Shown here: positions 23,880-35,051 of the stretch, one piece after another
Position numbering within the stretch: the stretch's first letter is position 1
How the letters are laid out: each line of letters starts with the position of its first letter
Source: Purshia tridentata
Lineage: Eukaryota; Streptophyta; Magnoliopsida; Rosales; Rosaceae
Length of the DNA stretch: 64,000 nucleotides
Assembly (NCBI GenBank): GCA_003254885.1
Contig: QANT01002741.1
Coordinates: 48,225-112,224 of the forward strand
Direction: 5' to 3'
Notes under the pieces: model-generated
What the model saw: only the letters and a program-made list of their open reading frames with translations
Told to the model about the DNA's origin: nothing
The model's database searches: none
Program-made: the position numbers and the translations under genes

Positions 23880-26800
23880 AATAAAAGTCATCAGACACAG
23901 ACAATACAAATGTTTTTTTAATTAAGTCAGGATTTTTATTAGATTATCTTTTTTCCCATTTTGTTTTTATATAAAATTATTGATTATGGGTCCGCAGATG
24001 GTCCCACACCTATGCTAAGCCCATAGATGAGAATATGAGATCCCCTGTTGGGCTTGGCCTTTTAATTGGGGATTGGGGTCCATATCCAATTAATATTGAT
24101 GACTAAACGATCGTAAGAAATGACAACTCGTGAGTCGGTCCAACAGATATCCTACATGATACGTTAGTGAATTAGTGCATGTGGTACCAAAATCATCTTG
24201 GCAATGAAAGAATTTTGAGCGGGTGCTCTTGTTCCGCGTATAGTCTGATTTTTAATAAATATTGAGTGGCCGTACTATACACGTGGTTAGACTCTCTCAT
24301 TCAAGACATTTTCCCTTCATGAATAAAACCTAAAATAAAATGATTTATAGTAAATGCTTGGAAAATTAGTGGTAGTGGTAGTTGTAGTTGTAGTTGTAAA
24401 ATGAAATTAACCAAAATAAGTAGTGTCTCAACTTTGACCCGTAAAATCATAAATAATGTTAATGACAAGTTATAATATCCAATTTATAAGATATTAAGGT
24501 CTCGGCATTTCTTCAAATTCTTAAACGATAATTGGTTCATTATTTTTGTATTTATTGCTTCTATAAACAACAAACTCATATAACTATCTGTCGATCAAAA
24601 CAAAAATCTTCTTACAAAATCAGGTGTCTAGCATTTCTACAAATACTACCCCAATTTGAGAGGTTAAGAATGTGTAAAGATGAAAGGAAATAATTTTGAG
24701 CTCATGGGGTCTATTTTGTAGATCCGACCTTGAATAGGAGCCGACAAGAGTAAATTGTGTGGTTTACGAATAACATGCATATAAATGGAAATGAGAGGAA
24801 AAAGGGGGATGAAGTAGTTGGCAAAGTAGGTTCAGATTAGACAAAACAAGTGGGTCATGGGGTTGCAACCAAATGGAGTGAGTGAGCCATGTTCGATTAT
24901 GGCACCCTCTGCCGACCCAAAAACAAAAGGAATAAAGTGAAAACCTCCATTCCACATGCACTCCCGCAGGTGCAGGTGCACCTGTACCTGCGCAGCACTG
25001 AGCTCACCCTGATCAACCAAAAAAAGATGTTACATCACACCTGTCTCTCTGATTTGCGTTGCCAAAAAACAATGCCCTTTAATCGTCTTGTCCCTCACAC
25101 CCGTACATAGATATATATATGCATGTTCATTCTTGATTGGAAATTCATGTGGATTTAGGACCTATAATTAATCCTAATTTACATAGACTCATTTGAAGTT
25201 TTAACTTTTTTACCATTGCCTTAGCTTTTAACCCACGGAAAGCATTGAAAGCATTGAAGTTGGACCGACCTACTCAAGTCCAAGTACGTTCATATATGTT
25301 CATGAATGCATGAAATAGAAGTTAATTTTTTAAAACGTGTATATAATTTCTCTCATTACTTTATTTATATAAAGCATTATTTCTCAAGAAAAAAACTTTC
25401 GTAGTGGGTTAACTTCGTTTAAGCTTCTAGAGCATATGGGTGGTTCAATTGATATACAATTAATGGACAAAGTTAGATATTAATTGTTGGAAGTTTGTAG
25501 TGGTAGCTCAACAAAAGTCCACCTAAGAGAAGACAGGATCTTCTGTTTAGATAAATTGAATAGTATGGTACTTTCAGTTCAATATTTTAATAATAAATAG
25601 GAATGAAACTCATGTGCACTGCTCACACACGTCACACATGCCGGATTGAATTAGCTTGAAACTGTCTAAAAACATGTGTATTAAAATAGGTACATCCAAT
25701 TATATTATTATAACTCCAATTACAATAATAATAATAATAATCATACTAATATATTATAGTACATTTATATATGATTTGGGAGGGAATTGATTGGTAAAAG
25801 TAAATGATTATTTGGGAGGGGCTGAGAGGGAAAGAGAGAGAAGAGAACAAATGGTACTGCCAATTGATCAGTTCCATGCAGGGAATGTGCAAAACATGCT
25901 GTACATTTCATGCTGCCTCACTGTCTCTCATTTGTCACATGCCCTACCCCTCATTCCAAACTACACTCCAAAACTCCTCATCTGCATGTGCTTCCCATGT
26001 GCTCTCTCACTCTCTCTCTCCACCCTCTCTCTCAACTCTCTCTCATCTCAGCCCCTCAGATGGGGCTTTGCTGTCCCATATCACCCTTCACATGCATCCT
26101 TTAGGGAAGCCACACTCCCAATACAACTACCTAGCTGCTCACAACCTTTATTTCGGTCCCAAATGTCTATTTTGCCCTTTACATTCAACATCTACTTAAA
26201 CAACCCATTAATACTCTTTACATTATTAAAGGCAAGCTTTGTCTATATTAGACTCTTGGTTTCTGTTTTTTGCCTGCCAGGCATGCCCCTCTGTTGCCAA
26301 AGGCCCAAAACAAATGAGAGAATAGAAGCTTAGTTTGTCTTGCTATGCAAGTATGCATTGGATTTGGGGATCATGGATCCTCTTAATAATTTGTACAAGT
26401 TTTTATTTTAACATTTACCTTTTTTTTCAGATCATATATAACTTGTAACTAACTAATTGTCATCTAATTTATTATTCTTTTCCATTGGACATTGGCATAT
26501 TTGTGCTTTAATGCCTTGGCCACCTAGTATAAAAAAAAAATAATCCAACTGGAAAATTGTACCTAGGTTTGATCAAAGATACATGTTGATGTTAGTGTTA
26601 AATTGTTAATATATATCGACTCGCGAAATTATAGAAACAAATTTGAGGGTAATTTGGGAATGAGGCGTTTGACGGTCCGGGACCTCACATGTGCCGTTAC
26701 AGATGGGCAGGCTTTCTGCCTTGTGGCTCGCAAGTTGTGCCTGTTCCCGCTTTCTCCTTTTAATTGAGATGCCAAATCCTTATTTGTAAATTACACAAAC

Positions 26801-27429
26801 ACCCTTCTTCTACTTGCATGGAATATCTGCATTTTCCCACCTCCTTGGCTCCTTGTCCCTTACCATAGCTGCATGGGACCCACCCCTTCGAAGCTGCATG
26901 ACTAAACTATTTGTAATTTGCTGGTAGTTAACATTAAAAATAACTTGCTGGCCAGAAAAAAAAACACTAAAATAACTTATACGCCTCATTGAAATAAATA
27001 AGATATCATATTATAGAAGCATTATTTGGTAAATAAATTTAATAAATCTAATAGTATGATATTTAAATTAGAATAGGTTTTGTTTATCTATGCCATTATT
27101 AAGCCTATTCTTTGAAAAACTAATTATAATTAGATAGGACTATTATGTAAGACTCATGGACCAAAGAAGAGAAACTTACATCTTCAAGATATTTTTTAAT
27201 TATAAGTTATAACCCAATAAATAGCACAAACTTAAACCTGTTCACCCAAACTCAAATAAATAAATAAATAAAAACCAAGCAAAGGCCAAAAAATAGAGAA
27301 TTTGAAAGTAGAAGAAAACGACAAAAAAAAAAAGCCATAAATGGCATTTCCGTAGATACCACCAACCCAAGTGTCAATTTATGAAGCCACCATTACTTAA
27401 GACCCGGAAAGGCCTCCTCTTCACGATCA

Positions 27430-27430
<1 letters not shown>
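23880..27430. other. Long intergenic region, no supported gene
   Basis: About 3.5 kb upstream of both the F-box gene (-) and the HLH gene (+). It contains a 26-bp near-perfect palindrome at 24966-24991, an (ATA)n run near 25723-25743, and GA- and CT-rich stretches at 25825-25850 and 25995-26050. Open frames at 25791-26333 are low-complexity Ser/Leu/His-rich translations of CT repeats and are not credible proteins. The part from about 26650 is probably distal promoter of the HLH gene. Confidence 0.55.
24966..24991. repeat. 26-bp near-perfect palindrome of E-box half-sites
   Basis: gcaggtgcaggtg is followed immediately by cacctgtacctgc. The two 13-base arms are reverse complements with one mismatch, and there is no loop. 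The palindrome contains CAGGTG/CACCTG E-box-type hexamers. Confidence 0.8.

Positions 27431-27432
<2 letters not shown>

Positions 27433-27460
<28 letters not shown>
27433..27460. repeat. (CT)14 microsatellite in the HLH gene leader
   Basis: An uninterrupted CT repeat lies 13 bases before the ATG of the HLH gene. CT-rich tracts just upstream of start codons are common in plant leaders. Confidence 0.9.
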
Positions 27461-27464
<4 letters not shown>

Positions 27465-27472
27465 CATACACA

Positions 27473-27850
27473 ATGAGCTCAACTCCGGGCAACCTCAAAA
27501 CCACTATTGCAGGAAGAACAAGAAGAACCGCCTCACGAAGAAGGCTTGGGGCGCCACGTGGCAGCTGTAGAGGTCGGAGAAGCTTCAACAATGGAGGACG
27601 TCGACGCAATTGCTCGAGCAAGTGCTCGAAGGTGGTGTCAGCGAAGTTGGAGACCCTGAAGAGCCTCATTCCTTCCCACAGCGGGAAAACAAAAACGACG
27701 TCGTCCTCGTCGACAGTAGTAAAAGCGGACCAGTTGTTCCAAGAAACCGCGGACTACATCGTTCTGTTGCGGACCCAGGTCCTGATTTTACAGAGACTCG
27801 TTGAGTTTTATGGATCTAGTGACACAGAAAATATCGCTGCTGTATCATAG
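27473..27850 (+). CDS. Atypical (non-DNA-binding) HLH protein, UPBEAT/PAR/IBH1-like
   Basis: An intronless frame of 125 residues. The first 50 residues are very rich in Arg, Ser and Gly. Then follow a helix (VVSAKLETLKSLIPS, about 54-68), a Lys/Thr/Ser-rich loop, and a second helix (ADQLFQETADYIVLLRTQVL) running to about residue 112. This is the helix-loop-helix shape of small plant HLH proteins, which lack the Glu/Arg basic DNA-contact residues and act by dimerising with other bHLH factors. The exact subgroup is uncertain. In the UPBEAT1-like type the protein is nuclear. The ATG follows a (CT)n leader, and the stop is TAG 27848-27850. Confidence 0.75.
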   Translation: MSSTPGNLKTTIAGRTRRTASRRRLGAPRGSCRGRRSFNNGGRRRNCSSKCSKVVSAKLETLKSLIPSHSGKTKTTSSSSTVVKADQLFQETADYIVLLRTQVLILQRLVEFYGSSDTENIAAVS

Positions 27851-30250
27851 TTAGTTTATCAGAAAGGGGCTTGGGAATTTTTTTTTTTTTGTAAAATTTT
27901 AATTTCAAGTTTAGATTTTGCATGCTTTTTCTGGTTGAAGATCTTCCACCACATGAGGCTCAATTAATTAATAGCTAAATTTTTCATCTGATCGATCTTT
28001 AATATTTGTGGCAAATTTTACTGTTACTTGCTTTTTGTTTTATTTTTGTCTCTATCTCATAGTTTCCGGGCGCTTAGGTAATTTTATTGATATTTTGGGG
28101 TGATCGAGAATGACGAATTAATTAAGTCAAGACTTACATAAATTGGTGTATGTATATATTCTGCATCTTATAGTTTTTGAGCTTAGGTGGCTTGATATTT
28201 TGGTGCATGTATATGTGGAGAATGAGTAATTAATCAAAGCTAGACTATACTAATTATAAAATGTTGAAAGACTAATATCCTTGAGAAATTTGGAAAAATT
28301 AACCAAAAGTTGTTCAAACTTTTAGCCATCTTTTTAGAAATTTAGAACTCCAATCCTTTTTAATAAAAACAAAAAAGGGTATTAGTGTTCAAAATTTTCC
28401 GATCCTATTTTTATTCCTAGTAAGTTTTTAAATTTGTTATAACTTAAATTTGAATGATGAAAAATAGTTTTCAAAAATGCAAATACGCTGAAAAGGTAGG
28501 AACTTTGGGTACCCATTTAAGAGAGACATGCCCTCTGGCCCTCTCCTACACATGTCTCACTTACTTATTTACTGGCACTGCAGGGACTCACGAGTCATGA
28601 CTGATGATGAGGAGGCATGGCATGGCATTTCACAGCAATGCCATCGGCCATGTCAGTGTAGTACTGGTGAAATTGGTAATAGTGTAAATAAGTAAGATGA
28701 TAAGAGCATGGCATATATAAGCATAATAGCACATTGGCATGGGTGTGTGGTGGTGGTGGGTGACAGTCATTGCAGTTTCTGATTCTGCAGATAGATAAAT
28801 AGATATATGTGTAGATATTTCACATTCACATAATATCTATGTGAAATGGACAGCAGTGCCCTTCATATATGTCCTTAATTTGTCCTTGGCATGCAGTGTG
28901 TTTGTGATGATAGTGACTAGTTTTCTAAGCAGTAGTCAAGAATCCCATGTGCCAAAAGCCAAATTTTGAGGGGTATTTTTCCCAGTTTGAAAGTCTCTCA
29001 CTTTTCCTGCTATATATTTCTCAAGTCTTAACGTTCTTGGTGCTCTGCATAATAAAGAGGCTAGCTAGCCATGTGCAAAAGCGACCACAGAGCAGCTCAG
29101 CATGCTCTGTGAGTTTTGCTTGTTAAGGGCAAAAATGGGCAGGTATGTCATAGCTTCATCATAATATTGCAAACCCAATTTGGGTTTGGCTTTTCATTAA
29201 ATGCAGTAACATGGACTTCAGAGCTTAATTGCATGCTATATATTGATGACATCCTAGCTAGGGCCCTAGGTATAGGCTCTTCTACGGCTCTACCCAGGGT
29301 AGAGAAAAAAAATCAAATAAAATTAGGAAGAAGAACCAAAATAAAAATAAAAAATGAGGACCAACAAGGTGTTATTATGAGTGTTTCACATGAATATATT
29401 TATATACTACATAGTTGTTCCCATCTCATCTTTCATTGTCGTTTTCAACTATTAGTAGTTGACCAAATTTAATTGATAGTTGTTTACACTCGTGAAATTT
29501 GTTATTTATCCTACTATTATTTTAAAAAAAGTGAGCATGTTTTGAGAGGCGTTCATCTTCTACTTAAATTAGCTACTCGCTAATATGCTACTACACTAGT
29601 TTTCATCTTGTACCAATATCAAACCATATACATAGAGTGAAGAGTTAATGAAAAAACAAAATCCAAGTGTTGAGCATTAGTCTCACATCAGATATGGTAA
29701 TTGCTGATTTTCCAATTATGTTGAAACAATTAAAAATGGTATATCCTAATTTTTCCAGGAAAATTGACAACTTTAATTTTTTTATTCATTATTCAATTAA
29801 ACTTTACTAGCTTGACCTTCTATCCTACCATGCATCATGAACTTTTCCAATAATGTTTGTTCTTTACTTTTTTTCTTTTCTTTTTGTTTCTTTGATCTTT
29901 CATTTGAAAAAGAGTCCATACCCCATCTACACGAACACGACCATGAGTAGCTAACTACGAGCAACATCCATGTCACATCTTCATCAGCTAGCATTTGCCC
30001 ATACTCTTGGAGTTGGGGAAAACTATTGATTCTCTCTCTTTCTAGTAATTCCAATAAAGTACGTCATATGTATATTGTCAAAGTATATGGAGCACATTTC
30101 AACATATAAAAAGAGTACATTAATATACAAAGGAGAAAGTTAGGAATCAAATCACTTCAAATGATTCGCTATATATATTAAATTATTAATACTTCTAAAA
30201 TTCAGATGGTTACATTGTATTTAGACATTTCAAATACATTGTACACCACA
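27851..30250. other. Intergenic region, no supported gene
   Basis: About 2.4 kb of AT-rich DNA downstream of the HLH gene. A perfect 9-bp stem (atttcacat at 28817-28825 with atgtgaaat at 28839-28847) and a short hairpin around 28620-28650 are visible but too small to call an RNA gene. The open frame at 29116-29472 lacks coding character. Confidence 0.5.
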
Positions 30251-30251
30251 T

Positions 30252-30381
30252 CCCAATCCCACTTTCATTCTTGTTAACTTCAATGTAAACCGCCTTCCAA
30301 ACATCACAAATGTAGTACTCAATCTAATTATAAAGCAAGCAATGGAAGGATGGGTCATCACAAGTGAACCTTCTGTTGTGA
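30252..30381 (-). pseudogene. Decayed fragment of a UGT83A-like glycosyltransferase exon 2
   Basis: The plus-strand text tcccactttcattcttgtta, then ccttccaaacatcacaaatg and caatggaaggatg, matches parts of exon 2 of the UGT copies at 35,200-35,400 and 37,980-38,150. These encode the segment around SYICDVWKVGL and the SHPSIACFL part of the PSPG box. The two parts are brought together by a deletion, and the frame is broken. It lies about 4.7 kb from the UGT array, beyond two unrelated genes, in the same orientation. Confidence 0.7.
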
Positions 30382-30445
30382 GTAATTGAACACTTTATAA
30401 CAAATTCATATACTGTATAAAATTGGTAGATTGAGGATGGCATTG

Positions 30446-30470
30446 GTGGGACTGGGCTGGGCTGGGCTGG
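30446..30470 (+). repeat. (GGGCT)n tract with G-quadruplex pattern
   Basis: Runs of GGG at 30448-30450, 30454-30456, 30459-30461 and 30464-30466 are separated by 2-3 bases, fitting the four-tract G-quadruplex pattern on the plus strand, about 0.5 kb upstream of a TATA box. Confidence 0.6.
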
Positions 30471-30980
30471 TGAGAAATTGAAAAGAAATAGTAATGGACC
30501 AACCAATTAAGGCCCATCAGAAAATAAAGAAAGAAAGAAAGAGATCCATAGAAGGGTCTAGAACCACACGTGCGAATGTCAAGAAGGAGAGAGGTGAAGA
30601 GACACGTACAATTAAAAGTCAGTGACATCTCTTGACTAACAATTGAAGCCATAGCCATCTTCTTCAGCTTCTGACATGAACAAGGTCCAAAGTGGGTGGC
30701 TATTATCCTGATGTGGAGGCCCTCTGCCTCAGCTGCTAAATCCGGCGAGCAACGAGAGAGAACGAACGGGGGAGATAGTGAGAGCGAAAGTGGGGCCCAT
30801 TGTGGCACAACAATGGGAATGAGGAGGAAGTGGCGCGGGGTAGCACACAACGTACACTCAACAACACTGTGGACCTGTGGTCTGTGTTGTGTCCGTGGAG
30901 CGATGAAGAGCGAGCGTAACTCAAACCCCAAACAAACTCAATCTAAAGCAACCTCAATGTCCGACACTACAGCCCTTACT

Positions 30981-30988
30981 TATAAATA
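30981..30988 (+). promoter_or_regulatory. TATA box of the proline-rich tail-anchored protein gene
   Basis: TATAAATA at 30981-30988 is followed by a leader of about 75-80 bases without an ATG, then the ATG at 31087. Spacing and context fit a plant core promoter. Confidence 0.6.
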
Positions 30989-31086
30989 GAGACCTCTGCC
31001 CTCTACCTCATTGGCTTCCCTCCATTTTCTTAATTCCGAGAATACAAGATTCAACACACAAGGAAAGCTCTGTCCACCTCTAACTA

Positions 31087-32165
31087 ATGCCTTCGGTTAG
31101 TTAATTCTCCTTTGTTTCTTCTCATTTGCTCAACTATGATTATCCTTTTGTCTCTTTTATTAATTCTTTTATAATTTGCTAAGTCAAGCCCGTTTGATTA
31201 ATTTTACATTTGTATGAAATTAAGTTTGAACTTCCTATTTGATCCTATACGATATATAATTTGACCATCCGGTGCCTAATTCTGGGCTTGTATTTATTGT
31301 TTTTTTGGTATAAACTTGAATTTAATTAGCTAGATAGGTCAAGTTCTCCTTCATTTCTTTGATTTGGTTACTCCGATAATTGCGCGCATTTTCTTTTTAA
31401 TCTTTAAATTGTAATGAAAATCCTTATATATAATTTGATTCATTCCTTGCCTAATTCTGAACAATATGTGAATCTCTATGTTTATTTGATTTAATTAGCT
31501 CTCTGTTTATCGTTGAAGTATATATATAATTAATTTGTACCTCATTCGGTACGTGCGCGGTGCGGTAATCATCATAATCATCCATTTTTCATTAATTTCT
31601 TTAATTGATTAGTTGTGATTGGTACATTTGTATGAAGGTTTTCATTTTGGAATACTAGCTAGTTAGTATATTTAAATCTTAATTAATCTATATGAATCTT
31701 TAATTTGTTTTTGTTTTTGAATTGGGTTGGCAGAAGGAAAACACGATTGACTCTGCCAAAGGGTGTATGCGGCCACAGGGTCGGTCCGGAAGGGCAAGGA
31801 ACAATGGTGGTCCACCGCCTCCACCGCCAGGTGACAGTGTTACTCCACCGCCTCGCTACTCTAGCGGCAGTAACATTGTTGTTGTTAGCAGTGTTGGTGT
31901 TGCTGGTCCTCAACTTCACTCGCCGGGCTCAGCTAGCACGGTTAACCAGCCAACACCAATTGGCCATAGAAAGAGTGTCAAGCACAACCACCCAGTGCCA
32001 CCTCTTCCACCTCACGCGGCTACTTCTGTCCTCCGCCACGCAACACTTGCTCCGCCCACCAACTTTGATCTCTACATACCTGGATTGATTTTAGCTAGCT
32101 TCCTCATACTCTTCCTGGCACTCCTCCTGGTCCTCGTTTTTCTTGTTTCGAATTTCTTACTATGA
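31087..32165 (+). CDS. Small proline-rich protein with C-terminal membrane anchor, unknown function
   Basis: The model has a 9-base coding exon (31087-31095, ATG plus two codons before GTTAGT) and a second exon 31734-32165 after TTGGCAG, giving 146 residues. I do not recognise the family. After a basic stretch (RPQGRSGRARNN) come a Pro run (GGPPPPPPGDSVTPPPRYSS), a Ser/Val/His/Pro-rich middle, and a 30-residue very hydrophobic C-terminus (IPGLILASFLILFLALLLVL...). It therefore looks like a tail-anchored single-pass membrane protein with a cytosolic Pro-rich domain. A second long frame overlaps (31705-32088), but lacks the Pro/anchor logic and begins without a plausible start. Transcript evidence is absent, so both the small first exon and the gene itself are tentative. 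Confidence 0.5.
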
Positions 32166-32324
32166 TGTTATATAACTTGGAAAATCAACATTTGAAATAC
32201 AGCAACAGAATTAAATCTGTCTTTGTTCATTGTTCAAGCCTTCCTTATTTAATTAACAATTAGTAATTCTAAAGCTACATACATACAACTCCCAGCAAAA
32301 GAGATCCTAAGTTAAACTAATTAG

Positions 32325-33866
32325 CTACCAAAAATTTGGTGTGAACCAGACAGGTTTATCATATAATCGGGTACGAGAATGATCTTTGGGGAAAGTATGT
32401 CGTTGGATGGTCCTGTCACTCAAGGAAAACACTCCAAAATCACGCTTGTTCGATGACGGTGTTGCTGAAGTACAGGGATAATCAAAAGCAAAATAGATGC
32501 AGTTTCTTTCAACTAGTGTGTTATCATCAAGACCCTCATTAATGCCTATGGCTGCAGGGATGATTGTGCTGCTGGTCAGGCCTAGAAACAATATCTGATC
32601 ACCAAGGTCAAGAACCTCTACCCATCGAGGACCATTATGAAACTCCAGCTTGAACACTCTGAATCCTTGTGTCTTTGGTGGAATGATGAGATTATGACCT
32701 AAGATCACATCCCAAGGAATTAATGGATCCACTTCTTGAGCATAACTCAAAATATTACAAATCAAGAATAACTCATTTGATACAGGATCCTTTAATAGGT
32801 GCAAGCCTGTCCGTTGACTCTCATAACTGACTCCATTCATATTAAAATTCAAGGGCCTGGAAATAATTGGCATGGGGTCAACCATAACCAACCTTTCAAC
32901 GCTGTAGCTATGAGGCCCATCTTTAGAATCTTGGATGTCAAAGACCATTAAAAATCTTGATACGTCAGCTGTCACAGCATATAATCTCCGATCAACCATT
33001 TCTATATTGTAAAAGCGCCCTCCAACACCTTCCTCAATGAGAGTCCATGATCGATCGGTGGGTCTACAGAATGCCAAACGACCATTTGAAAGGGCAGCCA
33101 CAATACAATGTTGGCTTGTTGGTACTGAAGAGGCTATTACTTTGTCTAATAAGAAAGGGGAACTGCTGTTGTCCCATGGAATGGTGGACTGTGATGGGAG
33201 CATAATTCGGGCACCTGATATTGGATTTAAGAACAAGTTGAGAGTAGTAAATCTACTGCACTTCTGATCATCATGTAATAAGTAGAATGACCAGGGTTTC
33301 ATAAAACCTTCAGGATGACAAAATGCACTATCAACCATGATCAACCACCCCTCAATTGAACCAACACAATTGAGCCTATTCATGTAACTGGGACTCGATT
33401 TGTAAATTTTCTGGTCGCTTAGACTTAAAAAGCCATGATCTTTGAGGGACAAATGATGAGAACCGAGCATCAGCCATGGAAGTTGAGGAGCAGGGCGACA
33501 ACTTTTGCTGGCAATTGCCTTGTCAACAGCTTCTTTCCAAAAACGGCATACAAAACGGCACCGAATGTAATCTGCTATGCATAGATGCTTTAGAACCAAT
33601 TGCATGATTTCTTCTGGGAGTTGCTTGGACCAACTGTCGTACCTGCACATGCTGTTGGAATTGCTCTTCCTCCCCTCTAGTTCGGAATGTTTTATTAGTT
33701 TGTTTTGCTTCCAAGAGATAGCTCTCATCAGCTTGCGCTCAATAAAATCTCGAGGGTGCGATAACAACATTCTTGATAGGCGATAGTATGTAAATATAAC
33801 TCGAAAGTTACTAACAGCAACTTTAGTCCATTTCTTCCTTGTTTGCGTGGATATCATCCTCGCCAT
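32325..33866 (-). CDS. F-box protein with DUF295 domain
   Basis: A single coding exon of 513 residues. A basic N-terminal extension (about 1-75) precedes an F-box at about 77-125 (WSKQLPEEIMQLVLKHLC, CRFVCRFWKEAVDKA). A C-terminal DUF295-type beta-propeller-like region ends FGVFSLSDRTIQRHTFPKDH...KPVWFTPNFW. Plant proteins of this architecture are SCF substrate-recognition candidates, mostly of unknown target. The ATG at 33866 is the first in frame after the upstream stop. A possible 5'-UTR intron exists: a donor-like AG|GCAAGT ends a leader exon at 34139, and candidate acceptors lie within 40 bases of the ATG. The 3' end faces the proline-rich gene at 32165 (convergent, 160 bases apart). Confidence 0.9.
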   Translation of the reverse strand: MARMISTQTRKKWTKVAVSNFRVIFTYYRLSRMLLSHPRDFIERKLMRAISWKQNKLIKHSELEGRKSNSNSMCRYDSWSKQLPEEIMQLVLKHLCIADYIRCRFVCRFWKEAVDKAIASKSCRPAPQLPWLMLGSHHLSLKDHGFLSLSDQKIYKSSPSYMNRLNCVGSIEGWLIMVDSAFCHPEGFMKPWSFYLLHDDQKCSRFTTLNLFLNPISGARIMLPSQSTIPWDNSSSPFLLDKVIASSVPTSQHCIVAALSNGRLAFCRPTDRSWTLIEEGVGGRFYNIEMVDRRLYAVTADVSRFLMVFDIQDSKDGPHSYSVERLVMVDPMPIISRPLNFNMNGVSYESQRTGLHLLKDPVSNELFLICNILSYAQEVDPLIPWDVILGHNLIIPPKTQGFRVFKLEFHNGPRWVEVLDLGDQILFLGLTSSTIIPAAIGINEGLDDNTLVERNCIYFAFDYPCTSATPSSNKRDFGVFSLSDRTIQRHTFPKDHSRTRLYDKPVWFTPNFW

Positions 33867-35051
33867 CTCTATTAATTAATTTCAAAGTAAGGAACAATTT
33901 CCAGAATCCCAACTAAGTTTTTAATTTTGGCAAGTAGGCCGCATGACTAAGTAAAAAGCTTTATTTTTATTGTTAAAAAGAGAACCGAGTCCTAAAATTC
34001 AAATGATAAAACACCCAAACCTGGATAAAGACGAATTGAAGAACCAACAGATATATCATACATAAAACAAAATAAACAGTTCAGAATTGTCGATCGAAAA
34101 GGGTTTAAGGTTTATATAATGAAAATAAAGAAACTTGCCTAACCCACAAACGACCGAAAGCAACAAGCAAGAACAAACTCTTTGAATCAGATTTCAGATC
34201 GGCTCTTCCCTTGAGACCCAGAAGAATGAGACGCGGATTAATTTGATGAAAATGGTATTAGTAAGGAACAAGCAATATGTCCGGTTAAAGTCATGCTATA
34301 ATATGCATTCCTACATCTATCAGGTTTACCAATTACTTCTAATTCGTAATCATGATAAATTAGGAAGTCATGCATTATTATCCTCGCGTTTTGTCCCAAC
34401 GATGGTGCCGGGTTCTTTGACGGGCCGGGTCATAACATTCATGATATGGGTTTCTGGGGGCGGCAGACCTCCAAATATTGTAAACATCAGCAATTTATTT
34501 CCAGAATCTAGCAGAAATTTACAATGGTACAAATGAATTAGGGGGAATGATAATCTTACCATATGCCAATTAGTTGAAATTATGGAGGATCGATGAGCCT
34601 GTTTGCAAAATATAAATGTATGCTGGTCCATGCAAAGAAAGGAACCACTTTTAAGGAACGAAGTAGGGTGTTTGAACTTTCATCGAAGAACAAAAATGGA
34701 GTTGATGATGGGTCCTTTAATTTTAGTTAAAAATGGTTTACTGAATGGCATATTTTTGGAGTGAGCATGTATAAATTAATGAAATACATACACATTATTT
34801 TTATCCAAATTTAAGATCATATTACTACTCAAAAGTGGTTAGGACATTATATCAAGGATTGTCATGGACAACATTTGAGAAATTATATTATGGACTGCTC
34901 ATATAGATGGACACATAATTTAATTCTAAGATGATATTGCATCAGTACTGTATCAGCTGAGGCGATGAGGCATTGGTATCGTATTATTTCTTGCAACAGA
35001 TTTATTCGCACGTTTTCTTTGTCATACTGAAGGAAACAACAGCGGACTTTT
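33867..35051. other. Region between F-box/DUF295 gene and UGT copy A
   Basis: The left part is the promoter and leader of the F-box/DUF295 gene. A slightly GC-richer patch at 34385-34480 is open on both strands but matches nothing I recognise. The last approximately 120 bases (34930-35051) resemble the sequence downstream of UGT copy B (about 37670-37810), so they belong to the duplicated unit. Confidence 0.5.

Noticed and set aside
25791-26333. Long overlapping open frames in CT-rich DNA
   Set aside because: They are translations of CT/GA-rich low-complexity sequence, open in two frames at once, with no domain.
29116-29472. 118-codon open frame downstream of the HLH gene
   Set aside because: Poor codon composition, no domain and no promoter-like context.
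31705-32088. Alternative frame over the proline-rich gene
   Set aside because: Its composition (Leu/Val/Arg runs) is the shifted reading of Pro codons, it has no credible start, and it lacks the C-terminal anchor.
34243-34631. Open frames on both strands between the DUF295 gene and UGT copy A
   Set aside because: They overlap each other on opposite strands and match no family I know. Only a mild GC shift supports them.
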